Source of the DNA: Gautieria morchelliformis
Taxonomy: Eukaryota > Basidiomycota > Agaricomycetes > Gomphales > Gomphaceae
Length of the DNA stretch: 64,000 nt
Direction of reading: 5' to 3'
Assembly (NCBI GenBank): GCA_015179125.1
Contig: WHVA01000199.1
Location: 121,487-185,486 of the forward strand
The translations under genes were made by a program, and so were the position numbers. Below, one piece after another: positions 1 through 12,400 of this stretch. The notes under the pieces were generated by a model. That model had not been told where the DNA came from and ran no database searches. It saw only the letters and a program-made list of their open reading frames with translations. Each line of letters starts with the position of its first letter. Position 1 is the first letter of the stretch.

Positions 1-2459
1 AAGAGGCCGTGCCCCGGCTGCGGGGGCGGACGCTCGGGGGACTCGGCGCGCGGCGCGTCCTCGTCTTCGAAGGTGAAGGCGGCGATGTAGCTGGCCGCCT
101 CCGCGGCGGGGTTCGCGCCGTTGGGCCGAGTGTGCGGGTGGAGGCCGTCGATGTGGTCCGGGTCCGGGGAGGGGATGCGTGCGAGGGGCCCGGGCTCGTT
201 GTGGTTGTGCGGGGACTGGTTATACGAGTTGGACCGGACGCGGGCGAAGGACGCCGCGGCCGCCTGCGAGAGGAGGGCCTCCTGGTCATAGGAGCTGGCA
301 TCTGCGAAGCGGCGGGTCAGCGTCGGGTCAGTGTCAGTATCGGCGGCCGGACGCCACGCACTCTTTAGGATGCCCTTGGCGGGACGCCGTGCTCGCTCAA
401 TACTCCTCCGCAACCCCACCGCCCACGCGTCGTCGTCCTCCCGGGTCAACAGCGGCTGCGGCAGCGGCCCTCCGACCCTAATGGTGACGTCCTCTTCGTC
501 CTCCTCCCATCCCCGCTCCGGATGCGCGTTATACGTCCCGTCCTCACTCCCACTCCCACTCCCACTCCCTTCGCCATCGCTCCCTACGGCGTCGTCATCG
601 TCGTCTTCCCGCAATACACTTCTCCGCGCGTTGCGTGGTGCCGTCCCCCTCTCCCACACAGGGACGGGCGCGCCGCCGACGCCGCCGGCGGCTGACGCGG
701 CGGCAACGGCGGCATCGCGGGCCCTCGCCTCTTCAGCAGCCTTCTGCCGCGCCGCTTCCTCATTGCTGCGTATGGTATGTTGTCGAGCGAGACGGGCGGC
801 TGGACTAAGCCCGCTGACCTCGGGGCCATCAATGCCGCTACCGCGGTCGACCTCCACGGTGGCATGGGTGACACTTGCGGTGGCCGTGGAGCCTTTCTTC
901 CCTTTGCTCTTGCCTCCGTCGCCGTTGACATCGCGGTCCTTGTCCTTGTCCTTGAAGAGGCCGGTGATACTCATGAGGCTGTTCTTGCGAGCGAGACGGC
1001 CCATGCTGCCGAGTTTGCGGATCATGACGCTCGCGCTGGACACGGTGGAGGAGAGGGAGATGTTGTCGGTGGATGCGTTGAGCTTGGTGTTGAAGAGGGA
1101 GGCGGCGCGACGGGCGCGGGATTTGCCTTTGAGGGAGGGCTCAGGCGGGCCAGCGGACGGCGCGAGGGGGGGCGGCGGCGAGGGGCCTGTCGGGGTCGTG
1201 GGTGAGCCAGGGTCGGACGAGTCGCCCTGGGCGGCAGCAGCGTTGGACGAGCTCGCAGCTGCGGCCGCGGCTGCGGTAGCGGCAGCATTGACCTTGCTGG
1301 CGTTGGCGAGAGCCTTCCTGCGGGAATTAAGCTTGCCATCGTCGCCCTCGCTGGACTCGTCGAGGGTGGATGCGGCATTGAAGGACAAGGCGCGGCGCAA
1401 GCGGCCCTTTAGGCCACCGGCGCGGACCATGGTCGCGTTGGGGACAGGGACGGGGTCGCCGAGCTGGGAGTCGTCCTTGCTGATGCTGAGACGCTTGCTC
1501 GCCATGCTGGAGCGCGGGGTGGACTCCTGGCGCGGGGTAGGGGGCGACGTGGGGCGGACAGTGCCGGATGAGGTGGGGCGGGCGGCGGGCCTGGACTGGC
1601 GCTCGGCGGTGGAATAGGTCGCCTGGCCGAGAGGACTGGGCTTTGCGGGGCGACGGACCTCCTGGGGAGGCGCGGGCGCTGATTTTGGAGTCGAGGCCCG
1701 GTCGCGATCACGATTAACGGGAGTGGGATTGGAACCCTTGCGACTCCGTCCGGAGCTGGCAGAGTTGACGGAAGAGGAGGAGCCTGCAGCGTCGTTGCGC
1801 GCGTACGGGGGCTGGGGGTGCTCGGCGGGGGGGACTGAAGTAGCAGAGCCCGAGCTGGAGCCCTGGCGAGCGGGGCGACGGGGCGCGCCGGCGTAGGGAT
1901 GGAAGGACTGCTGGTCAGGCGCGGAGACGGAGCGCGGTGCCTGGTAAAAGTCAGAAGCGGGCTGCGGGGTGGGCGGGGTGCTGCTCCTTGTGCGCTGGTG
2001 GTGGGCGAAATCGGGGGGCATGATGGGGTGCTGCTGGGCGTGGAACTGGGCCTGGGCCTGGGCGTTGAACATCATCTGCTGATACGCCCACTGGGCGAAG
2101 TGCTGGTTCGGGTCGAAGTAGGGGGCCGGCTGCGGGTGTGGATGCTGATGCTGGTGGGGCACTGGCTGTTGTTGGGGGAAATAGGATGGATATGCCGGGT
2201 AAAATGCGGGAGCCTGCGGGGACGGCTGCCACTGCTGCGGGGCGGGATATGGCTGGGCAGCTGCTGGCTGCGGGGCTGGGTAGGACGGGGAGGGCGGGCT
2301 CGCGGTGGTCGCTGGCTGGTGGGGGATATCGGGGGACGGCTGGCGAGACGAGGGATGCGCGGGGTGGAGATGGGCGTGGTTGCGGGGCTCCATGGATCTG
2401 GAGGGCTGGATAGGGGACGGGGCTCGCGGCTGCCAGTCGTTTTGTGCGAGAAGGGCCAT
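1..2459 (-). CDS. Conserved low-complexity fungal protein, partial (runs off left edge)
   Basis: One uninterrupted frame of about 819 codons reads leftward from ATG 2459 and is still open at base 1. An in-frame TGA lies just upstream of the start, so the N-terminus is complete. The first ~200 residues are rich in Pro, Gln, His and Tyr. A basic block follows (about residues 320-355) with KRLSISKDD and a GGLKGRLRRALSF motif, then an Ala run, a second basic patch (SMGRLARKNSLMSITGLF), an acidic Asp/Gly-Ser repeat stretch and a KGILKSAW motif near the edge. The mixture of disordered linkers and short conserved basic motifs suggests a scaffold or regulator. I do not recognise a named yeast orthologue and assign no function. 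The gene is very GC-rich, so other frames also look open. It is divergently placed from CDC3. Confidence 0.8.
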   Translation of the reverse strand, partial: MALLAQNDWQPRAPSPIQPSRSMEPRNHAHLHPAHPSSRQPSPDIPHQPATTASPPSPSYPAPQPAAAQPYPAPQQWQPSPQAPAFYPAYPSYFPQQQPVPHQHQHPHPQPAPYFDPNQHFAQWAYQQMMFNAQAQAQFHAQQHPIMPPDFAHHQRTRSSTPPTPQPASDFYQAPRSVSAPDQQSFHPYAGAPRRPARQGSSSGSATSVPPAEHPQPPYARNDAAGSSSSVNSASSGRSRKGSNPTPVNRDRDRASTPKSAPAPPQEVRRPAKPSPLGQATYSTAERQSRPAARPTSSGTVRPTSPPTPRQESTPRSSMASKRLSISKDDSQLGDPVPVPNATMVRAGGLKGRLRRALSFNAASTLDESSEGDDGKLNSRRKALANASKVNAAATAAAAAAASSSNAAAAQGDSSDPGSPTTPTGPSPPPPLAPSAGPPEPSLKGKSRARRAASLFNTKLNASTDNISLSSTVSSASVMIRKLGSMGRLARKNSLMSITGLFKDKDKDRDVNGDGGKSKGKKGSTATASVTHATVEVDRGSGIDGPEVSGLSPAARLARQHTIRSNEEAARQKAAEEARARDAAVAAASAAGGVGGAPVPVWERGTAPRNARRSVLREDDDDDAVGSDGEGSGSGSGSEDGTYNAHPERGWEEDEEDVTIRVGGPLPQPLLTREDDDAWAVGLRRSIERARRPAKGILKSAWRPAADTDTDPTLTRRFADASSYDQEALLSQAAAASFARVRSNSYNQSPHNHNEPGPLARIPSPDPDHIDGLHPHTRPNGANPAAEAASYIAAFTFEDEDAPRAESPERPPPQPGHGL

Positions 2460-2880
2460 GAACGTGCGCGACGACGACGACGACGGGGCGGGCAGATAAG
2501 CCACTCAGTTTTGGGGGGTACGGGGCGGGGACTGCGACAAGGACTCGGAAAAGAGGCGGAGAGACGGGTGCTGCGCGCTGTCTGCTCGCTGTCGCTGCCC
2601 GCTGCTCGCTGTGCTGGACGACGGGGACAACTGATGCCTTTCAAGTGGGTCCCTGTGGATCCATACTCTACGCTCCGATGCGGTCCAAAAAATGCGACGC
2701 GTCTTCGCCGTGCAGTGCCCAGCGTGTATATACTATATTATTTTCCAATCCAGCAGCCCTGCTGCCATAAAATAGACGGCTGCTTGCGGTTCCCGTCCTA
2801 CGCTTTCCGCTCCCCAGCCGCTAAGCGCGTGGGCTGAATTCCGTAAGCATTTCCTCGCCTCCGCGACTCTTCCTCCACAC
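2460..2880. promoter_or_regulatory. Divergent promoter between the edge gene and CDC3
   Basis: This 421 bp gap separates two genes transcribed away from each other. It has a TATA-like run at 2726-2739 and a CCAAT box at 2745-2749, about 130 bp upstream of the CDC3 start. A short GAC repeat lies next to the edge gene's ATG. The regulatory reading is inference from position and motif only. Confidence 0.5.
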
Positions 2881-4544
2881 ATGTCCTACTCAGACCCCGT
2901 CTCACGCCCCGCCCCCAACGGCCACCCCGTCGCCCCCGTCCCCAATGTCGTCCGCAAAAAGTTGATGGGCTATGTCGGCTTTGCCAACCTCCCAAACCAG
3001 GTCCACAGGAAGAGCGTCCGCAAGGGCTTCCAGTTCACCGCGATGGTTGTAGGTGCGGTCATCCCTCCATTTCTTTTTTTTCATCCTCATCATCTTAGGC
3101 GAGTCGGGGCTGGGCAAATCCACGCTCGTTAACACTCTTTTCAACACCACTCTTTATCCCCCTAAGGAGCCCATCCCGCCCAGCACAGAGAGCCCAAAAA
3201 CTGTCGCAATCGAAAGTATCAGCGCAGGTCCGTCCGTCGTCCACGCCCCTCTGTCAATCTGCTGAAGCGTCTCAGATATCGAGGAGAACGGCGTCCGCCT
3301 TCGCCTCACCGTCGTCGACACTCCCGGTTTCGGGGACTTTGTCAACAACGATGCGAGGTATGTCGTGTCCCCCCACCCCAGCACACCTCTCCTCATTTTC
3401 CCAGCTGGAAGCCCATCGTAGAAAACATCGAGTCGAGGTTCGACGCCTACCTGGAACAGGAGTCTCGCGTCAACAGGCAGAAGACCGTCGACAACCGCGT
3501 CCACGCCTGTCTCTACTTCATCCAGCCCACGGGTCACTCGTCAGTATCTCCCTCACGGCCTCATCTTTAAACTCAGCTGCCTTCACAGCCTCAAGCAAAT
3601 CGACATTGAATTCATGCGTCGTCTCCATCAAAAAGTCAACCTTATACCCATCATCGCCAAAGCGGACACCCTCACAGACGATGAAATCGCAAATTTCAAA
3701 CGGAGGGTGCGCCCGCTTTGTCTTTGCTCCGCATTCTCTCACCGTTCCATTAGGTCCTTTCCGATATTGAGCACCACAATATCCAGATCTTCCAGGCCCC
3801 GTCGTACGACAACGAAGACGACGAGACCATTGCCGAGAACGAGGAGATCGCCGTACGTGACGGCCCCCACGTCTCACCCTATCTAACCCCCGCTTAGAGC
3901 AAGATCCCATTCGCCGTCGTGGGCTCCAACCAAGAGGTCATGACCCCCGATGGCCGGGCTGTACGCGGGCGCGAGTACCCATGGGGTGTCATTGAGGTTG
4001 ACAACGAGGAGCATTGCGACTTTGTCAAGCTGCGCCAGATGCTCGTCAGGACGTACATGGAGGAGCTGCGAGAGCGCACCGACGGCGTCTTGTATGAGAA
4101 CTGGCGCAGCGAGAAGCTCCTCAGCTTGGGTGTCCCGCAGGACCCGAGCGTCTTCAAGGAGATAAAGTGAGTCGACGCGGCGGGCGTGCGTGTGGTGTGG
4201 CTGACGCCGTGCTTGTGGTAGTCCCGCACTGCGCGTGGCGGAGGAGCGCTTGCTGCATGAACAGAAGCTCGCCAAGATGGAGACCGAAATGAAGATGGTG
4301 TTCCAGCAGAAAGTGATGGAGAAAGAAGCCAAGCTGAAACAGTCGGAGGAGGAGCTCTACGCCCGACACCGGGAGATGAAGGAATCACTTGAGAAACAGC
4401 GTCTCGAGCTGGAAGACAAGAGGAGGCGGCTCGAGAGTGGTCGGCCCTTGACACCCACTGACAAACCCGGCGTAAGTGCTCTTTTTCTGCTGCTGGCTAC
4501 GCTCATGATGCGTGCAGACGAAGAAGAGGTTCCTACGAACTTAG
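2881..4544 (+). CDS. CDC3: Septin, CDC3/AspB class
   Basis: Nine exons (2881-3052, 3099-3227, 3276-3357, 3405-3539, 3589-3706, 3754-3852, 3898-4166, 4222-4471, 4518-4544) give a 426-residue protein whose exon lengths sum to a multiple of three. A polybasic stretch and septin opening ([11 protein letters not shown]) are followed by the P-loop GESGLGKST, the G3 motif DTPGFGD, the G4 motif AKAD, and the septin unique element ([10 protein letters not shown]). A C-terminal coiled coil starts near residue 330. The tail TKKRFLRT resembles the end of yeast Cdc3, which supports the CDC3 class over CDC10, CDC11 or CDC12. Septins polymerise into rings at division sites and hyphal tips and act in cytokinesis. 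All key GTP-binding motifs are present. Confidence 0.93.
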
Positions 4545-4836
4545 AGGAGTGTGCCTGGCAGGCACGTACATAAAAGCCGGACTACGGCGATGACTTGTCC
4601 CGTCGATGTTAATGCGCAGCGCCACGCCTTTTTTGCAGGCTGCTTTAGGAATTTTTTTTTCTCTCACCTCATACCATACGTTTTTCCCGCAATCATTTGC
4701 TGTCGTTATCTCGCAACCTCATTGACATTCACTCGTTTTTCGCTGCTAGCTCTTACTCGATAACAATAAACATTGCATCATATCTGACCGTGTGTACACA
4801 AGCGCCTACAACTCTTCCTCTCTCTCTCACTCCAAA

Positions 4837-7800
4837 ATGGCCGAACCGTCCTCCAACGACGTCGCCGCTGTTCTCTCCGCGCTCACTGTGTTCAGCAGCG
4901 CCACTGACAAGCCCTCTATCACGCGCGCCAACAACTGGCTCCAGGATTTCCAGCACTCTGTAAATCGCGCCCCTCCTCTCTTTTTCTCCGCGTTGCGCCT
5001 CCTCTTTTCTTTTGGAATAGGTCCTGATCCTTTGATTCTGCTTGCTTCGCCCCCGCAACACGCAGCCGGACGCCTGGGCTACGGCCAACGTCCTCCTCCA
5101 GTCCCCAGATGCCGCCCCCGCCGCGCGCCTCTTCGCCGCGCAGACATTCCGCGCAAAGGTGCGTCGCCCTCTCGTCCCATCCGTCCGATCGCGCCATCGC
5201 CGAGGCTGTCTGTGCCGTGCTGAGGCGTGTTTTCGCGCAGGTCACCTTCGACCTGGCCCAGGTGCCCGGCGCGCACCACCTCCAGCTGCGGGACACGCTC
5301 CTCGCGGCGCTGCGCGGGTGCGCACAGGGCCCGCGCACGGTGGTCACGCAGCTCTGCCTCGCGCTGGCGGGGCTCGCGCTGCAGGTCCCGCAGTGGGAGA
5401 ATGTCGTGCAGAACATGTACGACATGTTCGGCAGCGATCCTGCGACCGTGCCCGTGCTGCTCGAGTTTCTGACCGTCTTCCCCGAGGAGCTCAGTGGGAA
5501 TTCGAAGATTCCCGTGTCGGTGAGTGGGCTTCCGTCTCCCGTGTTGGGGACTTATCGCCTGGGTGGTGGCGTGGATTTTTTACCTTTTTTATTGGATTGA
5601 CTGGGTTGGTTCTGGTCTTTAGAATGATGAATATAGGGACCGTATGCCGGTGTTGTTGACAGAGCAGTCTGGGCGCGTTCTTGAGCTTTTGGCAATGTAC
5701 ATACAGAGCCCAGGTGGGTTGCAAGTCTTGGCGCATCTGGTCATCTGGTCTTCGGTTGATATTTGTTGAATGTAGGCGTCACCCCGCCGATCCAGGGTCA
5801 AGTGTTTCAATGTCTACGTAGCTGGCTGAGCGCAGGCGAGATCATCGCTACCGCCCTGGCAGAGACGCCGCTGCTCGAGTTCGCGTTCGCGGCGCTGGCC
5901 TCGAACGAGCTCTTTGACTCGGCTGTGAACGTGATCTGCGATCTCATCCACGAGACGCAGGAGCTGGAAGAAAACATGTCTGTCATCCTCCTCATCGTGC
6001 CGCGCGTCATCGACCTCCGGCCCATGCTGGCCACTGCGAAGGAGGACCCGGAGAAGGTTCGCGGCTACACGCGGATATTCTCTGAAGCCGGGGAGACGTA
6101 CCGCATGCTCATCCTCCAGACCCCCGAGACATTCCTACCTGTCGTCGAAGCCATCGCCGAGTGCACTGCGTATTCCGACCTCGACATCGTGCCGATCACG
6201 TTCCCATTCTGGTGGCGCCTTGCGCAGAGCATCGGCAAGCGTCTTACGGTCCCGCCCGTGCTGGTCGAGGCGTACAGCGCGCTCGTTGGGATCATCATCG
6301 GGCACCTCCACTTCCCCGCTGACCCGGACAGCATGTCGAACCAGGAGGCAGACGACTTCCGCGCCTTCCGGCACGTCATGGGCGACACGCTGAAGGACTG
6401 CTGCCACGTCCTGGGCACGGACACGTGTCTCCTGAGGGCGTACGACATGATTGCATCGGCCATGGCGGCGACTGGCGGCGATGCGTCCCGCGTCTCGTGG
6501 CAAGCCATCGAGGCGCCGCTCTTCTCGATGCGTTCCATGGGTGCGGAGATGGACCTGGCGGATGACCAGGTTATCCCGAAGATTATGGATATCTTGCCTT
6601 CGCTGCCGGGCCATCCTCGTGTGCGGTACGCCGCGCTCCTGGTGGTCTCTCGCTACACGGAATGGACGAGCACGCACCCGAGCTATATTCCCTTCCAGCT
6701 GCAATACATTTCTGCCGGCTTTGACGACACGGACCTTGAAGTACCGGCCGCAGCTGGCGTGGCCATGAAGTACCTATGCAAGGACTGCAAACAAGTGTGT
6801 TGTCTTTATATTTGCTGTCCGTCTAGTTTTCCCTCTGACATGATCGATCTGATTTCGTCTTGCAGCATTTGGTGTCCTATCTGCCACAACTGCATTCCTT
6901 CCTGAACACCGTAGGTGGCAAGCTAAACCAAGATGATACGTTGCAGATCTACGAGGCCGTGGCCTACGTCATCTCCTCGATGTCTTTGGAAGAAGCGGCG
7001 CAATCTTTGAAGACGTTTTCTACTGATATTCTTTCCAAAATACATACCGTGGTCAACAAGCCGACGGCTGCGACAAAGGAGGAGCTGCAGGTCCTTGTCG
7101 GTGAGAAAGTCGGTATATTCGAGCCGTAGCTGTATCCTGACATCGGGTGGTAATTAGACAGTTTAGAGCATCTGGAGACGATGCTTCAGATCGTGAAAGG
7201 CTTCGGAGAACATCTGCCTACCACCTGTCGGAACACATATGAAGAAGCGTGGGCGCTGTTAGACACCGTTATTGCAAAGTATGGCGAACACTACAACGTT
7301 GGTGACCGTGTAACACGGGTGTTGCGGTATGGGCTAGATCTGTTCGGCACCGCTGCCCTACCTATTGCACCACATGTACTCTCGCGGATGGCGACTTCAT
7401 TCGAGGCACATGGCATTTCCGGGTATGTGTGGATCATTAGCAAAGTCATCGGTCGATTCGGAAATGAAGAGGACCCCGCGATTCGCGATGTGTTCCGGCG
7501 AGCATATGAGAGTGTCAGCACGAAGGTGCTGTCGCTGCTCCAGCAACAGCCGGCTGCTGAGATCCCAGACGGTAAGCTGCAGCCGGGGTATTGCAAATTC
7601 TACAGCTCATGCTCCTTGTGACAGTCGTCGAGGACTACATTCGACTACTCCTTCAGATGGTCGACTTCACACCTGATATTCTCTTCCCATCGCCAGCGTT
7701 TCCTGCTAGTTTCGGATCTGCCGTGGCGGGATTGACCTTGGTACAGGTCGATATATGTTACTTGGCTCTCGAATTTTTGCGCATCGTTCTCACCCATGAT

Positions 7801-8245
7801 GCTCTGTCACGAAATGCGGGAGTCACCGTACCCCCCAAGTTTCCTATCTATGCGCAGGCCATAAGGGATGTATTCGCGGAGCAAGGGTTCCAATTACTTG
7901 TGTGCCTGCTCGTAGGGTTTGTCGGTGACTTTGACGAAGAGACCACCTCCCAGGTTGTCACCATATTCCGCACGATATGTGCCGTGTGGCCCAGCGAGAT
8001 TTCTTCCTGGCTACCGTCGGTGATGGAGCAACTACCCTCCAGCATCCCCCTCTCTGTCAAGGAAAAGTTCCTTGCGGACTTCAACGTGTCAGTTCATGCA
8101 TCATACCAGTTGTTCTCCAACTAACTCTGCGCTGGTGCCTAGTGCTATGGCTGCCCGGGACTTGGACAATGTCAGGAACGCCGCCCTCGTCCTGCACCGA
8201 GCTTCGCGGAGGATTAAGGCGAGAAGGAGGGATGGAATCTCATGA
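4837..8245 (+). CDS. MTR10: Nuclear import receptor, MTR10/transportin-SR (importin-beta family)
   Basis: Nine exons (4837-4959, 5066-5158, 5241-5519, 5623-5713, 5776-6794, 6866-7100, 7158-7571, 7625-8087, 8143-8245) sum to 2,820 nt and encode 939 residues, the usual size for this family. The N-terminus (TRANNWLQDFQHS, then PDAWATANVLL) is the importin-beta-like helical repeat that binds Ran-GTP. An exportin-1-like HEAT repeat segment follows. In yeast Mtr10 (human TNPO3) imports SR-type RNA-binding proteins such as Npl3 and takes part in tRNA traffic, docking at nuclear pores. The family call rests on overall pattern and length, since these repeats carry no single diagnostic motif. It lies 292 bp downstream of CDC3 on the same strand. 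Confidence 0.85.
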
Positions 8246-8382
8246 GTAGCACGTATGTTCTGTCAGAACATTTGGATGGATTTTCATCATAGATACTTTG
8301 TCGTCGTCGTACGTAAAATGTTGGAATTCCACGCGTCATCTTGGACCCACAATGATCTATCTGTGGACACGAACCATTTGTG

Positions 8383-9306
8383 ATGGAGCTGTCAAGCGAA
8401 ATTGAGACGATCCATGCTGAAGATGTTGCTTGCTGTAAGGAAGAGTTTGAGCGCAAAGGTATGCTTATATTTTCATGGCTTATGGCGAGCTGATAAATGT
8501 TGTGACGAATAGCACGTCGCCTACGCGCTCAAATACAAGATGCCACAGGCAGAGATATTTCGTCTTTCTCGGCTTCTATCACAAATCGAATAGACATTCT
8601 TGCGCGTACTGCGAGCGCTTTGGGAGTCGAAGACTGTTCCCTTTCCACGTACTCAGCAGCCCTGTCCAAGCTCTCTTCTGATAGGTTGCAGATGCACCTT
8701 CATCTCATCCACCTCAGGAATGCCGAAAGGGAACTCAGGGAAGCGAATGGCTTGGCCAGATATCGGCAGGAACTTGTTGCAACGTGCGTTCATCCTCTGT
8801 CTATGCTGAACATGCGGCGACTCACATGAGTCGCTGTAAGCTGGCCCAAACCTACAGACTTGGAGGTCGAGGCCGCCTCGCTTGAGCGTCAGAGGAGGGC
8901 GATGGCGACCAAGGCCCAAGAGTATCAAGAAGAACTCAGCACCATCGCAGTGAGCATAGGCCCCGGCTACCAAACAAGTGCTAGCAAACTGATTTCCATT
9001 CACAGTCTGGAATGCCATCTGAGCCTGATAATGGCCAGACTATAACATCCCTCCTCGCAGTCCAGGATCGCTTGCACCAGAAAGACCGCGAGCTGAAGGC
9101 ATTGAAACGTCGACTGAGTTCATTCGAGAATCTTCCACCAGTGAGTGTGCCATCCCTCCCATCTCTAAATAGCTAGTGCAAGATGGACTTATGTGCAGAA
9201 TTTGGAGCTGGCAAAATTGGAGCTCAAAGCCGCACGTGAAAACCAGATACGATTGATGAACACACGTGAGAAATTGCTGGGAAGAATGACTCTTGGACTG
9301 AGTTGA
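8383..9306 (+). CDS. Coiled-coil protein, possible augmin subunit HAUS1
   Basis: Five exons (8383-8458, 8513-8783, 8841-8949, 9006-9140, 9199-9306) close in frame to 232 residues. The third exon uses an AAG acceptor, needed to keep the frame open. The protein is almost wholly helical and charged: heptad-like segments run from about residue 75 to the end, broken by an Asp/Ser-rich stretch and a PPN turn, and finish with LAKLELKAARENQIRLM. Overall layout, with a short N-terminal helical region and a terminal coiled coil, resembles fungal HAUS1-type augmin subunits, which help nucleate microtubules inside spindles. That is a weak family call because coiled coils resemble one another. The gene ends 131 bp from the end of UBR1 on the opposite strand. 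Confidence 0.55.
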
Positions 9307-9437
9307 CATGGATCCGGGGCGCTTTGGTACGGGGGGGTCCATGAATAGTATTATTCTACAGCGCACAGATAAATTATTCCGATGTCTAAAGACTGGCTCG
9401 GACCGAATTGGACTGAATGGCAACGAAACAGGAACCC

Positions 9438-12400
9438 TCATACCTGCTCCCACCCTCCAACGTCGACAGTACTATCGAGTTTCCTTGCGATATATGTAGG
9501 AATCCCGTGGTTTAGCCATAACTTCCGGACTTCTTCAGCTCGAATATCATGAAGGAATTGACGACGACCGTGCCTGAATTAATCGTAAGAGATGAACTGG
9601 CTACGATCAGAGAACACACAAACCTCATGCTGAAGTCAACCTCTCCGTGAACATCCATGTACGGGGCCGGGGCAAAGGAGCCGTTTCCAGCAAAGAGGTA
9701 CAAGACAGAGCAGCGTTTCACCAGGAAGTAGACTCCGATTACGCCGCCACAGCTATACAATGTGATCAGCAGTCAACGTGGAACAGATCAGTAAGGACAA
9801 CCAACTCTCTCGTGTGCATGTTGCACTCTCCACGATCTCGAGCTTCTGTATCAACGCAACAATGACTTTGGAAGCAAACAGTTGTTCCGCAAACCAAGCA
9901 TATTGCGGCTTCCTGGGGCACGGTCTCGCATCGGGGGCAGATCAGGGCGTCGCTCTCAACAGCAAATAATTCATCCAGACAGTAAGGAAGTTGAGCGAGG
10001 CGGTACTTGCAAGGATAATCCATGAGTATAGCGCACTCCAACGGATGATTGGCATTCAGAACACCATAATGAGCGCACCAGCCTGACAAAGCATTCTGAA
10101 TCGTATCGTAATTAGAAAGATCCGCAAGAGGGGGAATGCCTAACCAGTGCAACAGGCGTTGATACTCGTCAAGATGATCGGCTGGAGGCGTCGACGAAAA
10201 GGATGAAGGAAGGATGGCCTTACGAAGTAGGGCCACCCGCCGAAGAAAGGGGAGGGAATACGAGTAAAGCATCTTTGCAAACCTCTGTTCTCCAAAGGTT
10301 TCTAGTACCAGCTCGGCGGTATGCTCCAGTAGAGGGGAATGTCGCACGACGGACATCACAAAGGTACGTAAGTCTCCGAACGACTCTCCATACCCGGAGA
10401 GGGCGGGAAGGATAGGCTGTGTAACATGGGGTTTGCCGAGTAATTGAACAATGCCAATGGTTGTTCTCGCGAGTGACGCGTAGTATGTTAGTATTGTAAC
10501 ATACCGAAGGCTCTCTGGAGCAACCGCAGCGGTTTCGACCAGTATAGTCAATGGCTCCCGAAGCAAGAGTGGGCTGCTAAACGCTGGCTCTCGACGCCAC
10601 TCAGGTAACAGACGCTTCACGATTGCTTGCCGTATACTGTCACGTCCGTCATCAGCGCGGCCTTTGAACTGCAGTGACGCGAGTTTTGTCAAACAAACTA
10701 CGAGTCCTCTAATGAGTTGGAGTTGAGGGTCGGACATTTGATCTACGATAGATCCCCCAGGAAGCACGGGTGCACCGCGGGTAGCTATTTCCATTGAAGA
10801 CAGGGTGTACACCACCAAATCCTCTGGTAAGTACATCCCCGCTCCTCGGTCACCCGGCTCTTGTTCAATACGATCCCGTAGATGTCGGGATTGGCTTGAT
10901 ATCGTTTTAGTCACAGCTATGACAGTGTCCACCATTTTGTGTGTGTCCGCAGGGTCAATCCGCTCGGGGTGTTTGGGAAAAGAACGGTATCCACTATCCT
11001 GTGCCGTCCAAAACACAAATTCACCCGTGCCACTCTTGAACTGGAGCGACTCCAGTAATCTGTCGGGAGTTGACCGCAAAATACTTATACCTGTGGTGCG
11101 AACCCAGTCCGGAAAGGGCTGAGCATCCGATTTGCCACCCGAGGGCAAAACAACGGGGAGAATGACGTTACCCAAGCTCTTACACAGAGGACACACATAC
11201 TCTTTCCGCTGAATATTCTCCGGATGGTTCCTTTGTGCTTGTGCCCTATGTCGTTGTCTAATCGATCCCGCATATACGGTGAAGCACTCTAAGTGCATCA
11301 TGTGACCGCACACAGAACCGTGGAGTCCAAACCGAACATATTGACGAGGAAAACCATCAAAAGCTGTATGTACGGAACCATCCGCAAAGTTGGAGGATCT
11401 ACCCTTGTGATATCCCTGATGTGACTGCCAGTCGTTCGGAAGGGTGGTGTCCAATGATAGGGGAGCCGCTAGCGCCTCGTTCATATAGCCACCAGAATGC
11501 TCTGGCATTCGGCGTATTAATTTGCTCGCTTGCACCAAACCAAGTGTGCCGAAAAGCCGTGTGTTGTCGAGATCTTCCTGGCAGACGATGCAAATACCGT
11601 ATGAATGATTGTCCTCGGAAGCGTCCTCCATGTCCTCATCTTCATCAACATCGTCGAAATTGTCCAGGAAATTCTTCTGAGCTGCAGCGAATTGTTTCAT
11701 GATAGCATCCTTTCGTGCTTTAGCCGCACGCTTTTTGCCATCCTCGGGATTGGTACTCATGACCAGTACGTCTGGTTTTCGGCGTCGCTCAATCACAGTA
11801 GACGGTGCGTGTCGCGAGAAGTTGTCAAGACACCATGCCACTTTGGACTTCAAAGTCTTATAGCTGTCGTGGTGTTCAAGTGTGCACAAGACGTGTATCA
11901 GACACTGTTCGTCGCTGCCGCTATCAAATGTTTTGTGGGCAGCAAGCTGAGAGAATGTCTGTGGCTGTTCCACGAGTCCCAGCATAACGAGATGGAGGGC
12001 CTGATCAAGGATGGCCTCCGCAGACGCAGGCGCCACGCCTATCATCTCTGTCTGGTTCAACACATTGTATATGGCGTAAAATATGATCTGATGAAGCACT
12101 TGAGATTGGAAGACCAGTGTCAAGGTCAGAAATTGTCCAAATGGAATGTCGAGGGGCTTTGGAATAATGATAGGCTCAGCGACGCCAGTCTGCTTCTTCG
12201 CACGAGCCTTCAAGATCGCCTCAACTTCTTCACGTTTGTTTCGAGTGTAGTGGTAAAAGTAAGGGTTCACTTCGTCGAAACACTCATCTTTGAGTTCATA
12301 CATCCCAGAATCGGTCGTAGTCTCCGGGAGTTTAAAGTGTGCAACTTCCAGCAGGACATGCTCGAAGCAGACGTCCTCTACCATTCTCTCTGCGACCCTC

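Noticed and set aside
331-1617. Long plus-strand frame of 428 codons
   Set aside because: It lies wholly opposite the edge gene's minus-strand frame, which is longer, has biased codons, a clean ATG and conserved basic motifs. The region is very GC-rich, which opens false frames.
2072-2644. 190-codon minus-strand frame
   Set aside because: It overlaps the true frame starting at 2459 in another phase and has the Arg/Pro/Ser-rich look of a shadow.
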